Below, one piece after another: positions 25,013-32,696 of a stretch of 64,000 nucleotides of DNA. Both the position numbers and the translations under genes were made by a program. The notes below the pieces were generated by a model that saw nothing but the letters and a program-made list of their open reading frames with translations, did not search any database and had not been told where the DNA came from. The stretch lies in NCBI GenBank assembly GCA_038246785.1, contig JBBRVP010000014.1, forward strand, positions 1-64,000. The letters are read 5' to 3'. Position 1 is the stretch's first letter. Every line of letters begins with the position of its first letter. This stretch comes from JBBRVP01 sp038246785 (lineage in GTDB: Bacteria; Actinomycetota; Actinomycetes; Jiangellales; Jiangellaceae).

Positions 25013-27700
25013 TCAGTGCGCGGCGTCCTGCCACGTGCCGCCGACGCCGACGGACACCTCGAGCGGAGCACGCAGCGGGTAGGCCGCCCCCATCTGCTCG
25101 CGGACCAGGGCCTCGACCGCAGCGCGCTCCCCCGGTGCGACCTCGAGCACCAGCTCGTCGTGCACCTGCAGCAGCAACCGCGACTGCAGGCCGTGCTCGC
25201 GCAGGGCGCCGTCGACGCCGAGCATCGCAACCTTGATGATGTCGGCGGCCGAGCCCTGGATCGGCGCGTTGAGCGCCATGCGCTCGGCCATCTCGCGCCG
25301 CTGCCGGTTGTCGCTGGTGAGGTCGGGCAGGTAGCGACGGCGGCCCAGGATCGTCTCGGTGTAGCCCTCCATCCGGGCCTTGTCGACGACCGTACGCAGG
25401 TAGTCACGGACGCCGCCGAAGCCCTCGAAGTACTCATCCATGAGGCGCTGCGCCTCGCCGGTGTCGATGCCCAGCTGCTTGGACAGCCCGAACGCCGACA
25501 GGCCGTAGGCGAGGCCGTAATTCATCGCCTTGATGCGGGCCCGCAGCGCAGGGGTGACCTGTTCGGGCGGTACCTCGAAGACGCGCGAGGCCGTCGCCGC
25601 ATGGAAATCGTGCCCCGACCCGAACGCCTCGAGCAGCGCGGCGTCCTCGGAGAGGTGGGCCATGATGCGCATCTCGATCTGGCTGTAGTCGGCGGTCAGC
25701 AGCCCGTCGTAGCCCTTGCCGACGACGAAGCCTTCGCGGATGCGCCGGCCCTCTTCGGTGCGGATAGGGATGTTCTGCAGGTTGGGGTCGGTGGACGACA
25801 GTCGCCCCGTCGCGGCGATCGTCTGGTGGAACGTCGTGCGGATCCGCCCGTCGGGGTCGACGCACTTGAGCAGCCCCTCGACGGTGGTGCGCAGCCGGGT
25901 GGCGTCGCGGTGGCGGAGCAGCGCGGCGAGAAAGGGGTGATCGGTCTTGGCGTACAGCTCCACGAGCGCGTCGGCATCGGTCGTGTAGCCGGTCTTGGTG
26001 CGCTTGGTCTTGGGCATCCCGAGCTCGTCGAACAGCACCGTCTGCAGCTGCTTGGGCGAGCCGAGGTTGACCTCGTGCCCGAGCGCCGCGTACGCGTCCT
26101 GCGCGGCGCCGGCCACCGCGTCGGCGAAGCCGGACTCCAGCTCCTCGAACAGCCCGACGTCGACGGCGACGCCGGCCCGCTCCATGCGGGCCAACACACC
26201 GACCAAGGGCAGCTCGACCTCGGCGAGCAGCCGCCGACCGCCCTTGCGCTCCAGCTCGGCGTCGAGCGCATCGGCGAGATCGACGACTGCGCGCGCCCGC
26301 ACCACGTCGTCGCGGATCGCGGCCTCCTCGTCGACGCCGTCGAGGGAGAGCTGCGGCTCGGCGGCAGCCGCGTCGTCGTCGCCTTCCGCGCGCAGCTCCC
26401 GGCCGAGAAAGCGCAGCACGAGATCGGCCAAGTCGTAGGAACGCTGACCGGGCAGGGCCAGGAACGCCGACAACGCGGTGTCGCAGGACAGCCCCGCCAG
26501 CGGCAGACCGCGCGCGTGCAGCGCGTGCAGTGGGCCCTTGGCCTCGTGCAGCACCTTGGGCCGGGCCGGGTCGGCGAGCCAGCCGGCCAGCGCTTTCTCG
26601 TCCGCGGGCGCGAGCTCGGCCAGCTCGACCCAGGCCCCCGCTCCATCGGCGGAAGCGAGCGCGACGGCGCGGGCATCGCCGCTGCCGCGCCCCCACAGGC
26701 CCCGCACCGCGGCGCCGGTGCGTCCGGCACCCGAGGCGTGCGCGGCCAGCCAAGCCGCGACCTCCCCAACGCCCAGTCGTCCACCGGCGACCTCGATGCC
26801 CCCCTCGGCCTCCGGCTCCGCGGGTGCGAGGGTTGCGTAGAGCCGCTCGCGCAGCACCCGGAACTGCAGCGTGTCGAAGACCTGGTGGACCTCCTCGCGG
26901 TCCCACTGGCGCAGGAGCAGGTCGTCGACGTCGACCGCGATCGGCACGTCACGGACCAGCTCGTTGACCCGCCGGTTGGTGACGACCTGCGACAGGTGCT
27001 CACGCAGGGCGTCCCCTGCCTTGCCGGTGACGAGGTCGACCCTGTCGATGAGCCCGTCGAGAGATCCGTAGGCGGTGAGCCACTTGGCGGCGGTCTTCGG
27101 CCCCACGCCCGGGACGCCCGGGAGGTTGTCACTGGACTCCCCGACGAGTGCCGCCAGATCGGGGTAGCGCCCGGGCGGGACGCCGTACCGGCCCTGCACA
27201 GCGGCGGGGTCCATCCGCGTGAGCTCGGAGACCCCGCGGATGACGTAGAGCACGGTGACGTCGTCGTCGACGAGCTGAAAGGTGTCACGGTCACCGGTGC
27301 ACACCAACACCTCGAAGCCCTGTGCGGAGGCGCGGGCGGCGAGCGTGGCGATCACGTCGTCGGCCTCGTAGCCCTCGACCTCGGCGACCGGCACCCGCAG
27401 GGCGCCGAGCACCTCCTTGACCAGGGCCACCTGGCCGTGGAACTCGTCGGGCGCCTTGGTGCGGTTGGCCTTGTAGTCTCCGTAGGCCTCGTTGCGGAAC
27501 GTCGCGCGCGAGACATCGAAGGCCACGCACATGTGCGTCGGCGCCTCGTCGCGCAGCACATTGATGAGCATCGACGTGAAGCCGTAGACCGCATTGGTGG
27601 GCTGGCCGGTCGTGGTCGAGAAGTTCTCCACCGGGAGGGCGTAGAACGCGCGGTATGCCAAGGAGTGCCCGTCGAGCAGGAGCAGCCGGGGGCGAGGCAC
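25013..27700 (-). CDS. polA: DNA polymerase I
   Basis: 895 residues; fills gaps and removes primers. The 5'-3' exonuclease domain covers about 1-300 (LLLLDGHSLAYRAFYALP, GVPGVGPKTAAKWL). The middle domain about 310-500 is the divergent, probably inactive 3'-5' exonuclease of actinobacterial PolA. The polymerase domain follows, with motif A LLTADYSQIEMRIMAHL near 670, motif B region AMNYGLAYGLSAFGL, and motif C LLLQVHDELVLEV near 847. Length matches mycobacterial PolA. GTG start; TAGGGT lies 6 nt upstream and also overlaps a weak AGGGTGA Shine-Dalgarno. Divergent from the thioesterase with only 22 bp between start codons. Confidence 0.97.
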   Translation of the reverse strand: MPRPRLLLLDGHSLAYRAFYALPVENFSTTTGQPTNAVYGFTSMLINVLRDEAPTHMCVAFDVSRATFRNEAYGDYKANRTKAPDEFHGQVALVKEVLGALRVPVAEVEGYEADDVIATLAARASAQGFEVLVCTGDRDTFQLVDDDVTVLYVIRGVSELTRMDPAAVQGRYGVPPGRYPDLAALVGESSDNLPGVPGVGPKTAAKWLTAYGSLDGLIDRVDLVTGKAGDALREHLSQVVTNRRVNELVRDVPIAVDVDDLLLRQWDREEVHQVFDTLQFRVLRERLYATLAPAEPEAEGGIEVAGGRLGVGEVAAWLAAHASGAGRTGAAVRGLWGRGSGDARAVALASADGAGAWVELAELAPADEKALAGWLADPARPKVLHEAKGPLHALHARGLPLAGLSCDTALSAFLALPGQRSYDLADLVLRFLGRELRAEGDDDAAAAEPQLSLDGVDEEAAIRDDVVRARAVVDLADALDAELERKGGRRLLAEVELPLVGVLARMERAGVAVDVGLFEELESGFADAVAGAAQDAYAALGHEVNLGSPKQLQTVLFDELGMPKTKRTKTGYTTDADALVELYAKTDHPFLAALLRHRDATRLRTTVEGLLKCVDPDGRIRTTFHQTIAATGRLSSTDPNLQNIPIRTEEGRRIREGFVVGKGYDGLLTADYSQIEMRIMAHLSEDAALLEAFGSGHDFHAATASRVFEVPPEQVTPALRARIKAMNYGLAYGLSAFGLSKQLGIDTGEAQRLMDEYFEGFGGVRDYLRTVVDKARMEGYTETILGRRRYLPDLTSDNRQRREMAERMALNAPIQGSAADIIKVAMLGVDGALREHGLQSRLLLQVHDELVLEVAPGERAAVEALVREQMGAAYPLRAPLEVSVGVGGTWQDAAH

Positions 27701-27706
27701 GAGTTC

Positions 27707-27716
27707 ACCCTAGTCT
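27707..27716. promoter_or_regulatory. Overlapping divergent -10 hexamers (polA / PaaI-type thioesterase)
   Basis: Plus strand TAGTCT (27711-27716) ends 6 nt before the GTG at 27723. Minus strand TAGGGT (27712-27707) ends 6 nt before the GTG at 27700. The two hexamers share the CTAG core, so two leaderless promoters would overlap back to back within a 22-bp gap. Confidence 0.55.
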
Positions 27717-27722
27717 GGCGGG

Positions 27723-28145
27723 GTGACAGGCGATCCGGTCGTGAACGGCGTCCCGCCCGTCGACCAGTGGCACGCCGCACTGCACGACCGGCTCGGTATC
27801 GAGATCGTCGAGACCGGCCCCGACAGGGTCGTCGGGCGGATGCCGGTCGAGGGCAACACGCAGCCGTTCGGGCTCCTCCACGGCGGTGCCACCGCGTCGC
27901 TCGTAGAAGGACTCGCGTCCTACGGGGCGACGATGTACGCGCTGCCCGACCGGCTCGCTGTCGGCGTCGACCTGCACGTGACCCACCACCGGGCTGCCCG
28001 CTCGGGCACGGTGACCGGGGTCGCGCTGCCGCTGCACCGTGGCCGAACCGTCGCGACGTACGAGGTCGTCGTCACCGACGAGTCCGGTGAGCGCCTGGCC
28101 ACCGGGCGGCTTACCTGCCTGCTGCGCCAGGTCAGACCGGGGTGA
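27723..28145 (+). CDS. PaaI-type hotdog thioesterase
   Basis: 140 residues; predicted to hydrolyse acyl- or aryl-CoA thioesters in the cytosol. The hotdog helix carries LLHGGATASLVEGLASYGA (catalytic Glu in VEGLAS), followed by VGVDLHVTHHRAA and GRTVATYEVVVTDE. In the mycobacterial gene order a thioesterase (Rv1627-Rv1629 region) also neighbours polA. The GTG at 27723 lacks a Shine-Dalgarno. The 3' end overlaps the next convergent gene by 14 bp. Substrate unknown (phenylacetyl-CoA, hydroxybenzoyl-CoA or other). Confidence 0.92.
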   Translation: MTGDPVVNGVPPVDQWHAALHDRLGIEIVETGPDRVVGRMPVEGNTQPFGLLHGGATASLVEGLASYGATMYALPDRLAVGVDLHVTHHRAARSGTVTGVALPLHRGRTVATYEVVVTDESGERLATGRLTCLLRQVRPG

Positions 28146-28746
28146 ACCGGAACGGACTGCCACGGCGCCCCACGACGGCGACCTTGTGGCGGGCGCGGAC
28201 CCGCGCCCGCCGCGACGCCCGGCGTACGGCGACCGCCTCGGCGGCCGGCTCGGGCAGCAGGCGACGGCGCAGCACCGCCAGCGGCACCGTGCGTTGCACG
28301 AGCAACTGCCCGAAGCCGAGCCGGGCGAAGAACCGGTTGGTCTCGCGGGCGGCGGGGTTGCAGTCGGCGACGACGTGCCCAGCTCCCACCTGCTCGCCGA
28401 ACGCCGCCGCGGCGGTCACCAGCGCCGTGCCGACGCCCCGGCGCCGGTGTGCCTCGTCGACGTGGAAGTAGGACACGCGCACCGAGGCCTCGTCGTGCAA
28501 CGGGGTGAGCGGCTCGCGCACTACGTGCGCCAGCCCGACCACCGCGGAGCCGTCGACCCCGACGAGCAGCCGCCGCTGCGGGTCGACGTGCAGCGCCTCG
28601 AGCCGACTGCGCACCGACTCGACGGTGGGCGCCTCGCTCGTGCGACCGGCGGGTCCGGACTGGGCGAGCACCTGCTGCCAGAGCTCGAGCAGCGCCGGGG
28701 CGTCCTCCGTCGTCGCCGCGCGCACGATGACCTGGGGTCGCGTCAC
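28132..28746 (-). CDS. GNAT family N-acetyltransferase
   Basis: 204 residues. QVIVRAATTEDAPALLELWQQVL opens the fold; the acetyl-CoA loop is HRRRGVGTALVTAAAAFGEQVG near 115-130, followed by ADCNPAARETNRFFARLGF. The C-terminal 40 residues are Arg/Ala-rich and not part of the domain. GTG start with GAGGAGG 5 nt upstream. Substrate unknown. Confidence 0.86.
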   Translation of the reverse strand: MTRPQVIVRAATTEDAPALLELWQQVLAQSGPAGRTSEAPTVESVRSRLEALHVDPQRRLLVGVDGSAVVGLAHVVREPLTPLHDEASVRVSYFHVDEAHRRRGVGTALVTAAAAFGEQVGAGHVVADCNPAARETNRFFARLGFGQLLVQRTVPLAVLRRRLLPEPAAEAVAVRRASRRARVRARHKVAVVGRRGSPFRFTPV

Positions 28747-28874
28747 TGGTCCTCCTCACCCCACCGACCACTCCGGAGCCCTCGAAGTCGAGAGCGCTGC
28801 CGACCAGTCGCCGGCCCGGCGCGTCCCCCACGCTGGGCCCGCAGCGTAGGCCCTGCGGGCGGGCCTGGGAACAG

Positions 28875-28887
28875 CCCCCCCCCCCCC
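28875..28887 (+). repeat. Poly-C tract (C13)
   Basis: Thirteen consecutive C in the 184-bp gap between two minus-strand genes. Such tracts slip during replication and are also error-prone in sequencing. Confidence 0.7.
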
Positions 28888-28930
28888 GAGCGTGGGGCGC
28901 CACGTGCAGCCCCGCTCGGCCAAGCGTCGG

Positions 28931-29467
28931 CTAGGCGGGACGGTGAGCCACCCGCGTACCCGTGCGCAGCGCGTCGGCCTCCGCCGCGCAGTCACGGCGC
29001 AGGTCCTCCAGCGCACCCACGCACTCACCCGCCGCGCGGGCCAGCCCGTCGGTGAGATCGGCGGCGGCCGCTCGGACCTCACCCACCCGCACCCGCGCCG
29101 AGCCCAGCAACGCACCCGCGCGGTCGAGATCGGGGACGGTGTCGATGAGGCGCAGCTCCGTGTCGGTGTCACGAGCGGCCAGCCGCAACCGGTGGACGAG
29201 TCCGGGCGCGTCGCCGAGCGGCACCTCGGCCGCGCGTGCCGCGGCCAACGCCCGCGCAGCGGCCTCGACGATCGACGCCAGCTCGCGACGCAGCCGGGCG
29301 ACCTCGCCCGGCAGGCCTCCGGACAGTGCCCGGGCCTGCATCCGCGCCCGGCCGGCCAGCGTGCCGGCGCGTGCGGAGACCGTCCGGACGACGACGACGA
29401 CGAGGACGACGAGAGCGGCGCAGCCGAGCACGCCGATCAGCAGCGCGGCGAGCAGCAGTTGCTCCAC
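28931..29467 (-). CDS. Membrane-anchored protein of unknown function
   Basis: About 178 residues. One N-terminal transmembrane helix (LLLAALLIGVLGCAALVVLVVVVV without charged residues, 3-26), then a mostly helical Ala/Arg/Leu-rich region likely to form a coiled coil (GEVARLRRELASIVEAAARALAAARAAE). I recognise no domain. The GTG at 29467 is 14 bp past the tesB stop; TACGCT lies 6 nt before it, so an own leaderless promoter overlapping the tesB end is possible besides read-through. The same frame extends upstream within tesB, but that part is antisense-like noise. Confidence 0.7.
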   Translation of the reverse strand: MEQLLLAALLIGVLGCAALVVLVVVVVRTVSARAGTLAGRARMQARALSGGLPGEVARLRRELASIVEAAARALAAARAAEVPLGDAPGLVHRLRLAARDTDTELRLIDTVPDLDRAGALLGSARVRVGEVRAAAADLTDGLARAAGECVGALEDLRRDCAAEADALRTGTRVAHRPA

Positions 29468-29473
29468 GCTCGG

Positions 29474-29479
29474 AGCGTA
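29474..29479 (-). promoter_or_regulatory. Putative leaderless -10 hexamer (TACGCT)
   Basis: Minus strand TACGCT ends 6 nt before the GTG at 29467 and sits just beyond the tesB stop codon. Confidence 0.35.
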
Positions 29480-29481
29480 CG

Positions 29482-30354
29482 TCAGCGCGCGCTCGGCCGG
29501 GAACGCCTGACCAGACCTTCCTGGGCCACCGAGGCGACGAGCCGCCCGGAACGGTCGAACAGCCGACCGAGGGACAGCCCCCGCCCACCCGACGCCGACG
29601 GCGACACCTGGTCGTAGAGCAGCCAGCGGTCCGCCCGGACCGACCGGTGAAACCACATCGCGTGGTCGAGCGACGCGGTCACCAGCCCCGGCGCACCGAT
29701 GAAGGTGCCGTGCGGCACCAGGCTGGCGCCGAGCAGCGTGAGGTCGCTGGCGTAGGTCAGCACGCACAGGTGGAGCAGGGGGTCGTCGGGCAGCTCGCCG
29801 GCCGTCCGCAGCCACAGTCGCGACTGCGCCGGGTGATCGGGGTCGCTCAGCTCGCCACCGGGGCGCGAGTCGCCGGCGAAGCGCACCTCCAAGGCCGCCC
29901 ACTCGCGCTCCCAGCCCTCGCGGGGACGGCTGCTCACGTTCGCGAGGAGCTCGGCCAGCGACGGGCAGGACTCGGGGTCGGGCACCACGGGGGCGGTGTC
30001 GTGGTGGTCCAGTCCCTCCTCGGGCACCTGGAAGGACACCGACATGTAAAAGATCGAGCGGCCGTGCTGGCGCGCGACCGTGCGCCGGGTGCTGAACGAG
30101 CGGCCGTCCCGCGTCTGCTCGACGTCGTAGACGATGGGCACGCTGGGGTCACCCGGGCGCAGGAAGTAGGCGTGCAGCGAGTGCGGCAGCCGGCCTTCCG
30201 GGACGGTCCGCACGGCAGCCGCTAGCGCCTGCCCCGCAACCTGGCCGCCGAAGACCCGCTGCAGGGCGGTGTCTGGCTGGCGGCCGCGGTAGAGCCCCAC
30301 CTCGATCGTCTCGAGGTCGAGCAGCGCGACCAGGTCGTCCAGGCTGTGCGGCAC
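29482..30354 (-). CDS. tesB: Acyl-CoA thioesterase II
   Basis: 290 residues, the normal TesB length with two hotdog domains. EVGLYRGRQPDTALQRVFGGQVAGQALAAA and LHAYFLRPGDPSVPIVYDVEQTRDGRSF form the first; LTYASDLTLLGASLVPHG and ASLDHAMWFHRSVRADRWLLYDQVSPSA the second, with the catalytic Asp, Thr and Gln positions conserved in character. It hydrolyses medium to long acyl-CoA. It lies between pdtaR and polA as in M. tuberculosis (tesB1, Rv1618). GTG start without Shine-Dalgarno; CACGAT lies 6 nt upstream. Confidence 0.95.
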   Translation of the reverse strand: MPHSLDDLVALLDLETIEVGLYRGRQPDTALQRVFGGQVAGQALAAAVRTVPEGRLPHSLHAYFLRPGDPSVPIVYDVEQTRDGRSFSTRRTVARQHGRSIFYMSVSFQVPEEGLDHHDTAPVVPDPESCPSLAELLANVSSRPREGWEREWAALEVRFAGDSRPGGELSDPDHPAQSRLWLRTAGELPDDPLLHLCVLTYASDLTLLGASLVPHGTFIGAPGLVTASLDHAMWFHRSVRADRWLLYDQVSPSASGGRGLSLGRLFDRSGRLVASVAQEGLVRRSRPSAR

Positions 30355-30360
30355 GGCCGC

Positions 30361-30366
30361 ATCGTG
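30361..30366 (-). promoter_or_regulatory. Putative leaderless -10 hexamer of tesB (CACGAT)
   Basis: Minus strand CACGAT ends 6 nt before the tesB GTG, identical in sequence and distance to the hexamers before the genes starting at 10076 and 56325. Confidence 0.4.
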
Positions 30367-30437
30367 CCACGCACCCGGCGCTGGGCTCTGCTGGCCGGGC
30401 CCGAGCGGGTCCTGAGGCCGCCACGGCTTGCCGAGCG

Positions 30438-31052
30438 TCAGGAAGGTTCCGCGGCATGATCGATGACGCTCTGCGCGACCGCTCGCATGCTCAGGCGCTT
30501 GTCCATCGCCGCCTTCTGCACCCAGCGGAAGGCGTCGGGCTCGCTCAACCCGAACCGCTGCTGCAGCAGGCCCTTGGCCCGGTCGACCAGCTTGCGTGTC
30601 ACCAGCTGCTCCGCGAGGTCGTCGACCTCCCGCTGCAGGACCATCACCTCCTGGTGCCGTGAGACGGCGATCTCGATCGCCGGGACGAGGTCGGCCGCGC
30701 TGAACGGCTTGACGAGGTAGGCCATCGCCCCGGCGTCCAGTGCCCGCGCGACGAGCTCACGGTCGCTGAACGCGGTGAGCACGAGCACCGGCGCCGTACG
30801 CCTCGACACGATCCGCTCGGCGGCGGAGATGCCGTCGAGGACGGGCATCTTGACGTCGACGACGACCAGGTCGGGCCGCAGCTGCTCGGCCAGCAGCACC
30901 GCCCGCGCCCCGTCGCCGGCCTCCCCCACGACGTCGTAGCCGCACTCGCGCAGGGTCTCGACGAGGTCCATCCGGATGAGCGCCTCGTCCTCGGCGACGA
31001 CGACACGCAGGGGTGCGGCACCGGCCGCGCCCTTCGGTGCGGTCTCGCTCAC
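30438..31052 (-). CDS. pdtaR: ANTAR-domain response regulator (PdtaR-like)
   Basis: 204 residues. The receiver domain covers 15-130: acidic pocket AEDE at 20-23, phosphoacceptor Asp66 in VVVDVKMP, Lys115 in AYLVKPF. The ANTAR RNA-binding domain covers about 140-196 (LVDRAKGLLQQRFGLSEPDAFRWVQKAAMDKR). ANTAR proteins bind paired hexaloop hairpins in mRNA leaders and prevent termination; the mycobacterial homologue Rv1626 is phosphorylated by the unlinked kinase PdtaS. No histidine kinase is adjacent here either. The GTG at 31052 places the receiver fold normally; no Shine-Dalgarno. Confidence 0.93.
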   Translation of the reverse strand: MSETAPKGAAGAAPLRVVVAEDEALIRMDLVETLRECGYDVVGEAGDGARAVLLAEQLRPDLVVVDVKMPVLDGISAAERIVSRRTAPVLVLTAFSDRELVARALDAGAMAYLVKPFSAADLVPAIEIAVSRHQEVMVLQREVDDLAEQLVTRKLVDRAKGLLQQRFGLSEPDAFRWVQKAAMDKRLSMRAVAQSVIDHAAEPS

Positions 31053-31097
31053 GGTGACAGGTCTACCAGAGGGCCGAGTGTGGCAGGGACACCCCGA

Positions 31098-31103
31098 TAC
31101 CCT
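31098..31103 (+). promoter_or_regulatory. Candidate -10 of tRNA-Leu
   Basis: TACCCT lies 10 nt before the mature 5' end of the tRNA and matches TANNNT. The -35 is not clear. Confidence 0.35.
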
Positions 31104-31113
31104 GGCCCCGCGC

Positions 31114-31197
31114 GCCGGGATGATGGAATCGGCAGACATGGCGGCCTCAAAAGTCGCTGCCCGCAAGGGCGTGCGGGTTCGAGTCCCGCTCCCGGCA
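31114..31197 (+). tRNA. tRNA-Leu (anticodon CAA)
   Basis: 84-nt type II tRNA. The acceptor stem GCCGGGA pairs with TCCCGGC, followed by discriminator A at 31197. The anticodon stem GCGGC/GTCGC encloses loop CTCAAAA, giving anticodon CAA for the UUG codon. A long variable arm (CTGCCCGCAAGGGCG) and the T-arm with GGTTCGAGTCC are present. CCA is not encoded (CCC follows). It sits alone on the plus strand between two minus-strand genes. UUG is a rare Leu codon in such GC-rich genomes, so this is likely a minor tRNA. Confidence 0.95.
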
Positions 31198-31215
31198 CCC
31201 TGCTCCGCCAGGGTG
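31196..31215 (+). terminator. Hairpin after tRNA-Leu
   Basis: CACCCTG (31196-31202) pairs with CAGGGTG (31209-31215) around a 6-nt loop, starting at the last base pair and discriminator of the tRNA. Likely terminates or guides 3' processing. Confidence 0.5.
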
Positions 31216-31240
31216 CGCCGTGGCGGCAGCCCGCGGACCG

Positions 31241-32680
31241 TCAGCGGTAGGCCGGCACGACCCCGTCAGCGGCGTCGCCCATGCGGTGCACGCGCAGCGC
31301 GTTGGTCGACCCAGGGATCCCCGGTGGGCTGCCGGCGACGATCACGACGAGGTCGCCGCGCTGGCAGCGTTCGAGGTCCAGCAGCAAGCGGTCGACCTGC
31401 TTGACCATGTCGTCGGTGTGCTGGACGGAGTCGACGAGGAAGGTTTCCACACCCCAGGTCAGGGAGAGCTGCGAGCGCACCACCTGCACGGGGGTGAACG
31501 CCAGCATCGGGATGTGCGAGCGGTAGCGGGCCATCCGCCGCGTCGTGTCACCCGAGGTCGTGAACGAGACGAGGAAGCGGGCGCCGACCCGCTCGGCCAC
31601 CTCGCAGGCCGCCTTCGCGATGATGCCCGACCTGGTGCGCGGCTCCCAGTCGACGGCGGCCATGCGCTCCAGGCCGTCGTCCTCGGTGAAGGCGATGATG
31701 CGGCCCATCGTGCGTACCGTCTCGATCGGGTAGCCGCCGACGCTCGTCTCGCCGGAGAGCATGAGCGCGTCGGCGCCGTCGAGCACGGCGTTGGCCACGT
31801 CGGAGGCCTCCGCCCGCGTCGGGCGCGGAGCATCGACCATCGACTCGAGCATCTGCGTCGCCACGATGACCGGCTTGGCGTTGCGGCGAGCAGTACCGAC
31901 GATCCGCTTCTGCACCACCGGCACTTGCTCGAGCGGGAGCTCGACCCCGAGGTCCCCGCGCGCGACCATGAAGCCGTCGAAGGCCCCGACGAGCTCGTCC
32001 AGCTCGTCGACCGCCTGTGGTTTCTCGATCTTGGCGATGACCGGGAGTTGCACACCTTCCTCGTCCATGACGGTGCGCGCGGTGTCGATGTCGCCAGCAC
32101 TGCGGACAAAGGACAGCGCCAGCATGTCGGCACGTAGGTGAAGCGCCCAGCGCAGGTCGTCGACGTCCTTGCCGGACAGCGCTGGCACCGAGAGCGGGAC
32201 ACCGGGCAGGTTGAGCCCTTTGTGGTCACTCGCTCGCCCCGCGACGACCACCCGGGTCTCGACGTCGGTGTCGGTGACCGCCACGGTCTCCAGCACCACC
32301 TTGCCGTCGTCGATGAGGATCGTGTCACCGGGTCGTACGTCGCGCGGCAAGCCGTCGTAGGTGGTGGACACCCGGTGGGCGTCGCCGGGGGCCTCCTCGA
32401 CGGTGATGGTGAACAGGTCTCCGACGGCTAGCTGGACGGGGCCGGCGGCGAAGCTGCCGAGCCGGATCTTCGGCCCCTGCAGGTCGACGAGGACGCCAAC
32501 CCCGCGACCGCTGGAGTCGGAGGCCTCGCGCACCCAGCGGTAGACCTGCTCGTGGTCGGCGTACGAGCCGTGGCTGAGGTTGAGCCGCGCGACGTCCATG
32601 CCCGCGTCGACCAGCGCCCGGATCCGCTCCGCCGAGGCGGTCGCCGGCCCCAGCGTGCAGACGATCTTCGCGCGGCGCAC
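31241..32680 (-). CDS. pyk: Pyruvate kinase
   Basis: 479 residues, normal for the enzyme that makes pyruvate and ATP from phosphoenolpyruvate. RRAKIVCTLGPATAS opens the barrel; GMDVARLNLSHGS, the catalytic lysine region VIAKIEKPQAVDEL (about 218-224), VARGDLGVELP and the TQMLESM helix are all present; a C-terminal allosteric domain follows. The GTG at 32680 lacks a Shine-Dalgarno; TAGTCT stands 6 nt upstream. Neighbours tesB and pdtaR on one side, as in mycobacteria, and gltD on the other. Confidence 0.97.
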   Translation of the reverse strand: MRRAKIVCTLGPATASAERIRALVDAGMDVARLNLSHGSYADHEQVYRWVREASDSSGRGVGVLVDLQGPKIRLGSFAAGPVQLAVGDLFTITVEEAPGDAHRVSTTYDGLPRDVRPGDTILIDDGKVVLETVAVTDTDVETRVVVAGRASDHKGLNLPGVPLSVPALSGKDVDDLRWALHLRADMLALSFVRSAGDIDTARTVMDEEGVQLPVIAKIEKPQAVDELDELVGAFDGFMVARGDLGVELPLEQVPVVQKRIVGTARRNAKPVIVATQMLESMVDAPRPTRAEASDVANAVLDGADALMLSGETSVGGYPIETVRTMGRIIAFTEDDGLERMAAVDWEPRTRSGIIAKAACEVAERVGARFLVSFTTSGDTTRRMARYRSHIPMLAFTPVQVVRSQLSLTWGVETFLVDSVQHTDDMVKQVDRLLLDLERCQRGDLVVIVAGSPPGIPGSTNALRVHRMGDAADGVVPAYR

Positions 32681-32686
32681 GCGACG

Positions 32687-32692
32687 AGACTA
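32687..32692 (-). promoter_or_regulatory. Putative leaderless -10 hexamer of pyk (TAGTCT)
   Basis: Minus strand TAGTCT ends 6 nt before the pyk GTG, the same hexamer and distance as before the gene starting at 27723. It overlaps no coding sequence; the 16-bp gap to gltD holds it. Confidence 0.5.
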
Positions 32693-32696
32693 GGCG

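Noticed and set aside
24881..28090. 1,069-codon plus-strand frame opposite polA
   Set aside because: Covers polA in antisense and runs through the thioesterase in another frame; no recognisable protein.
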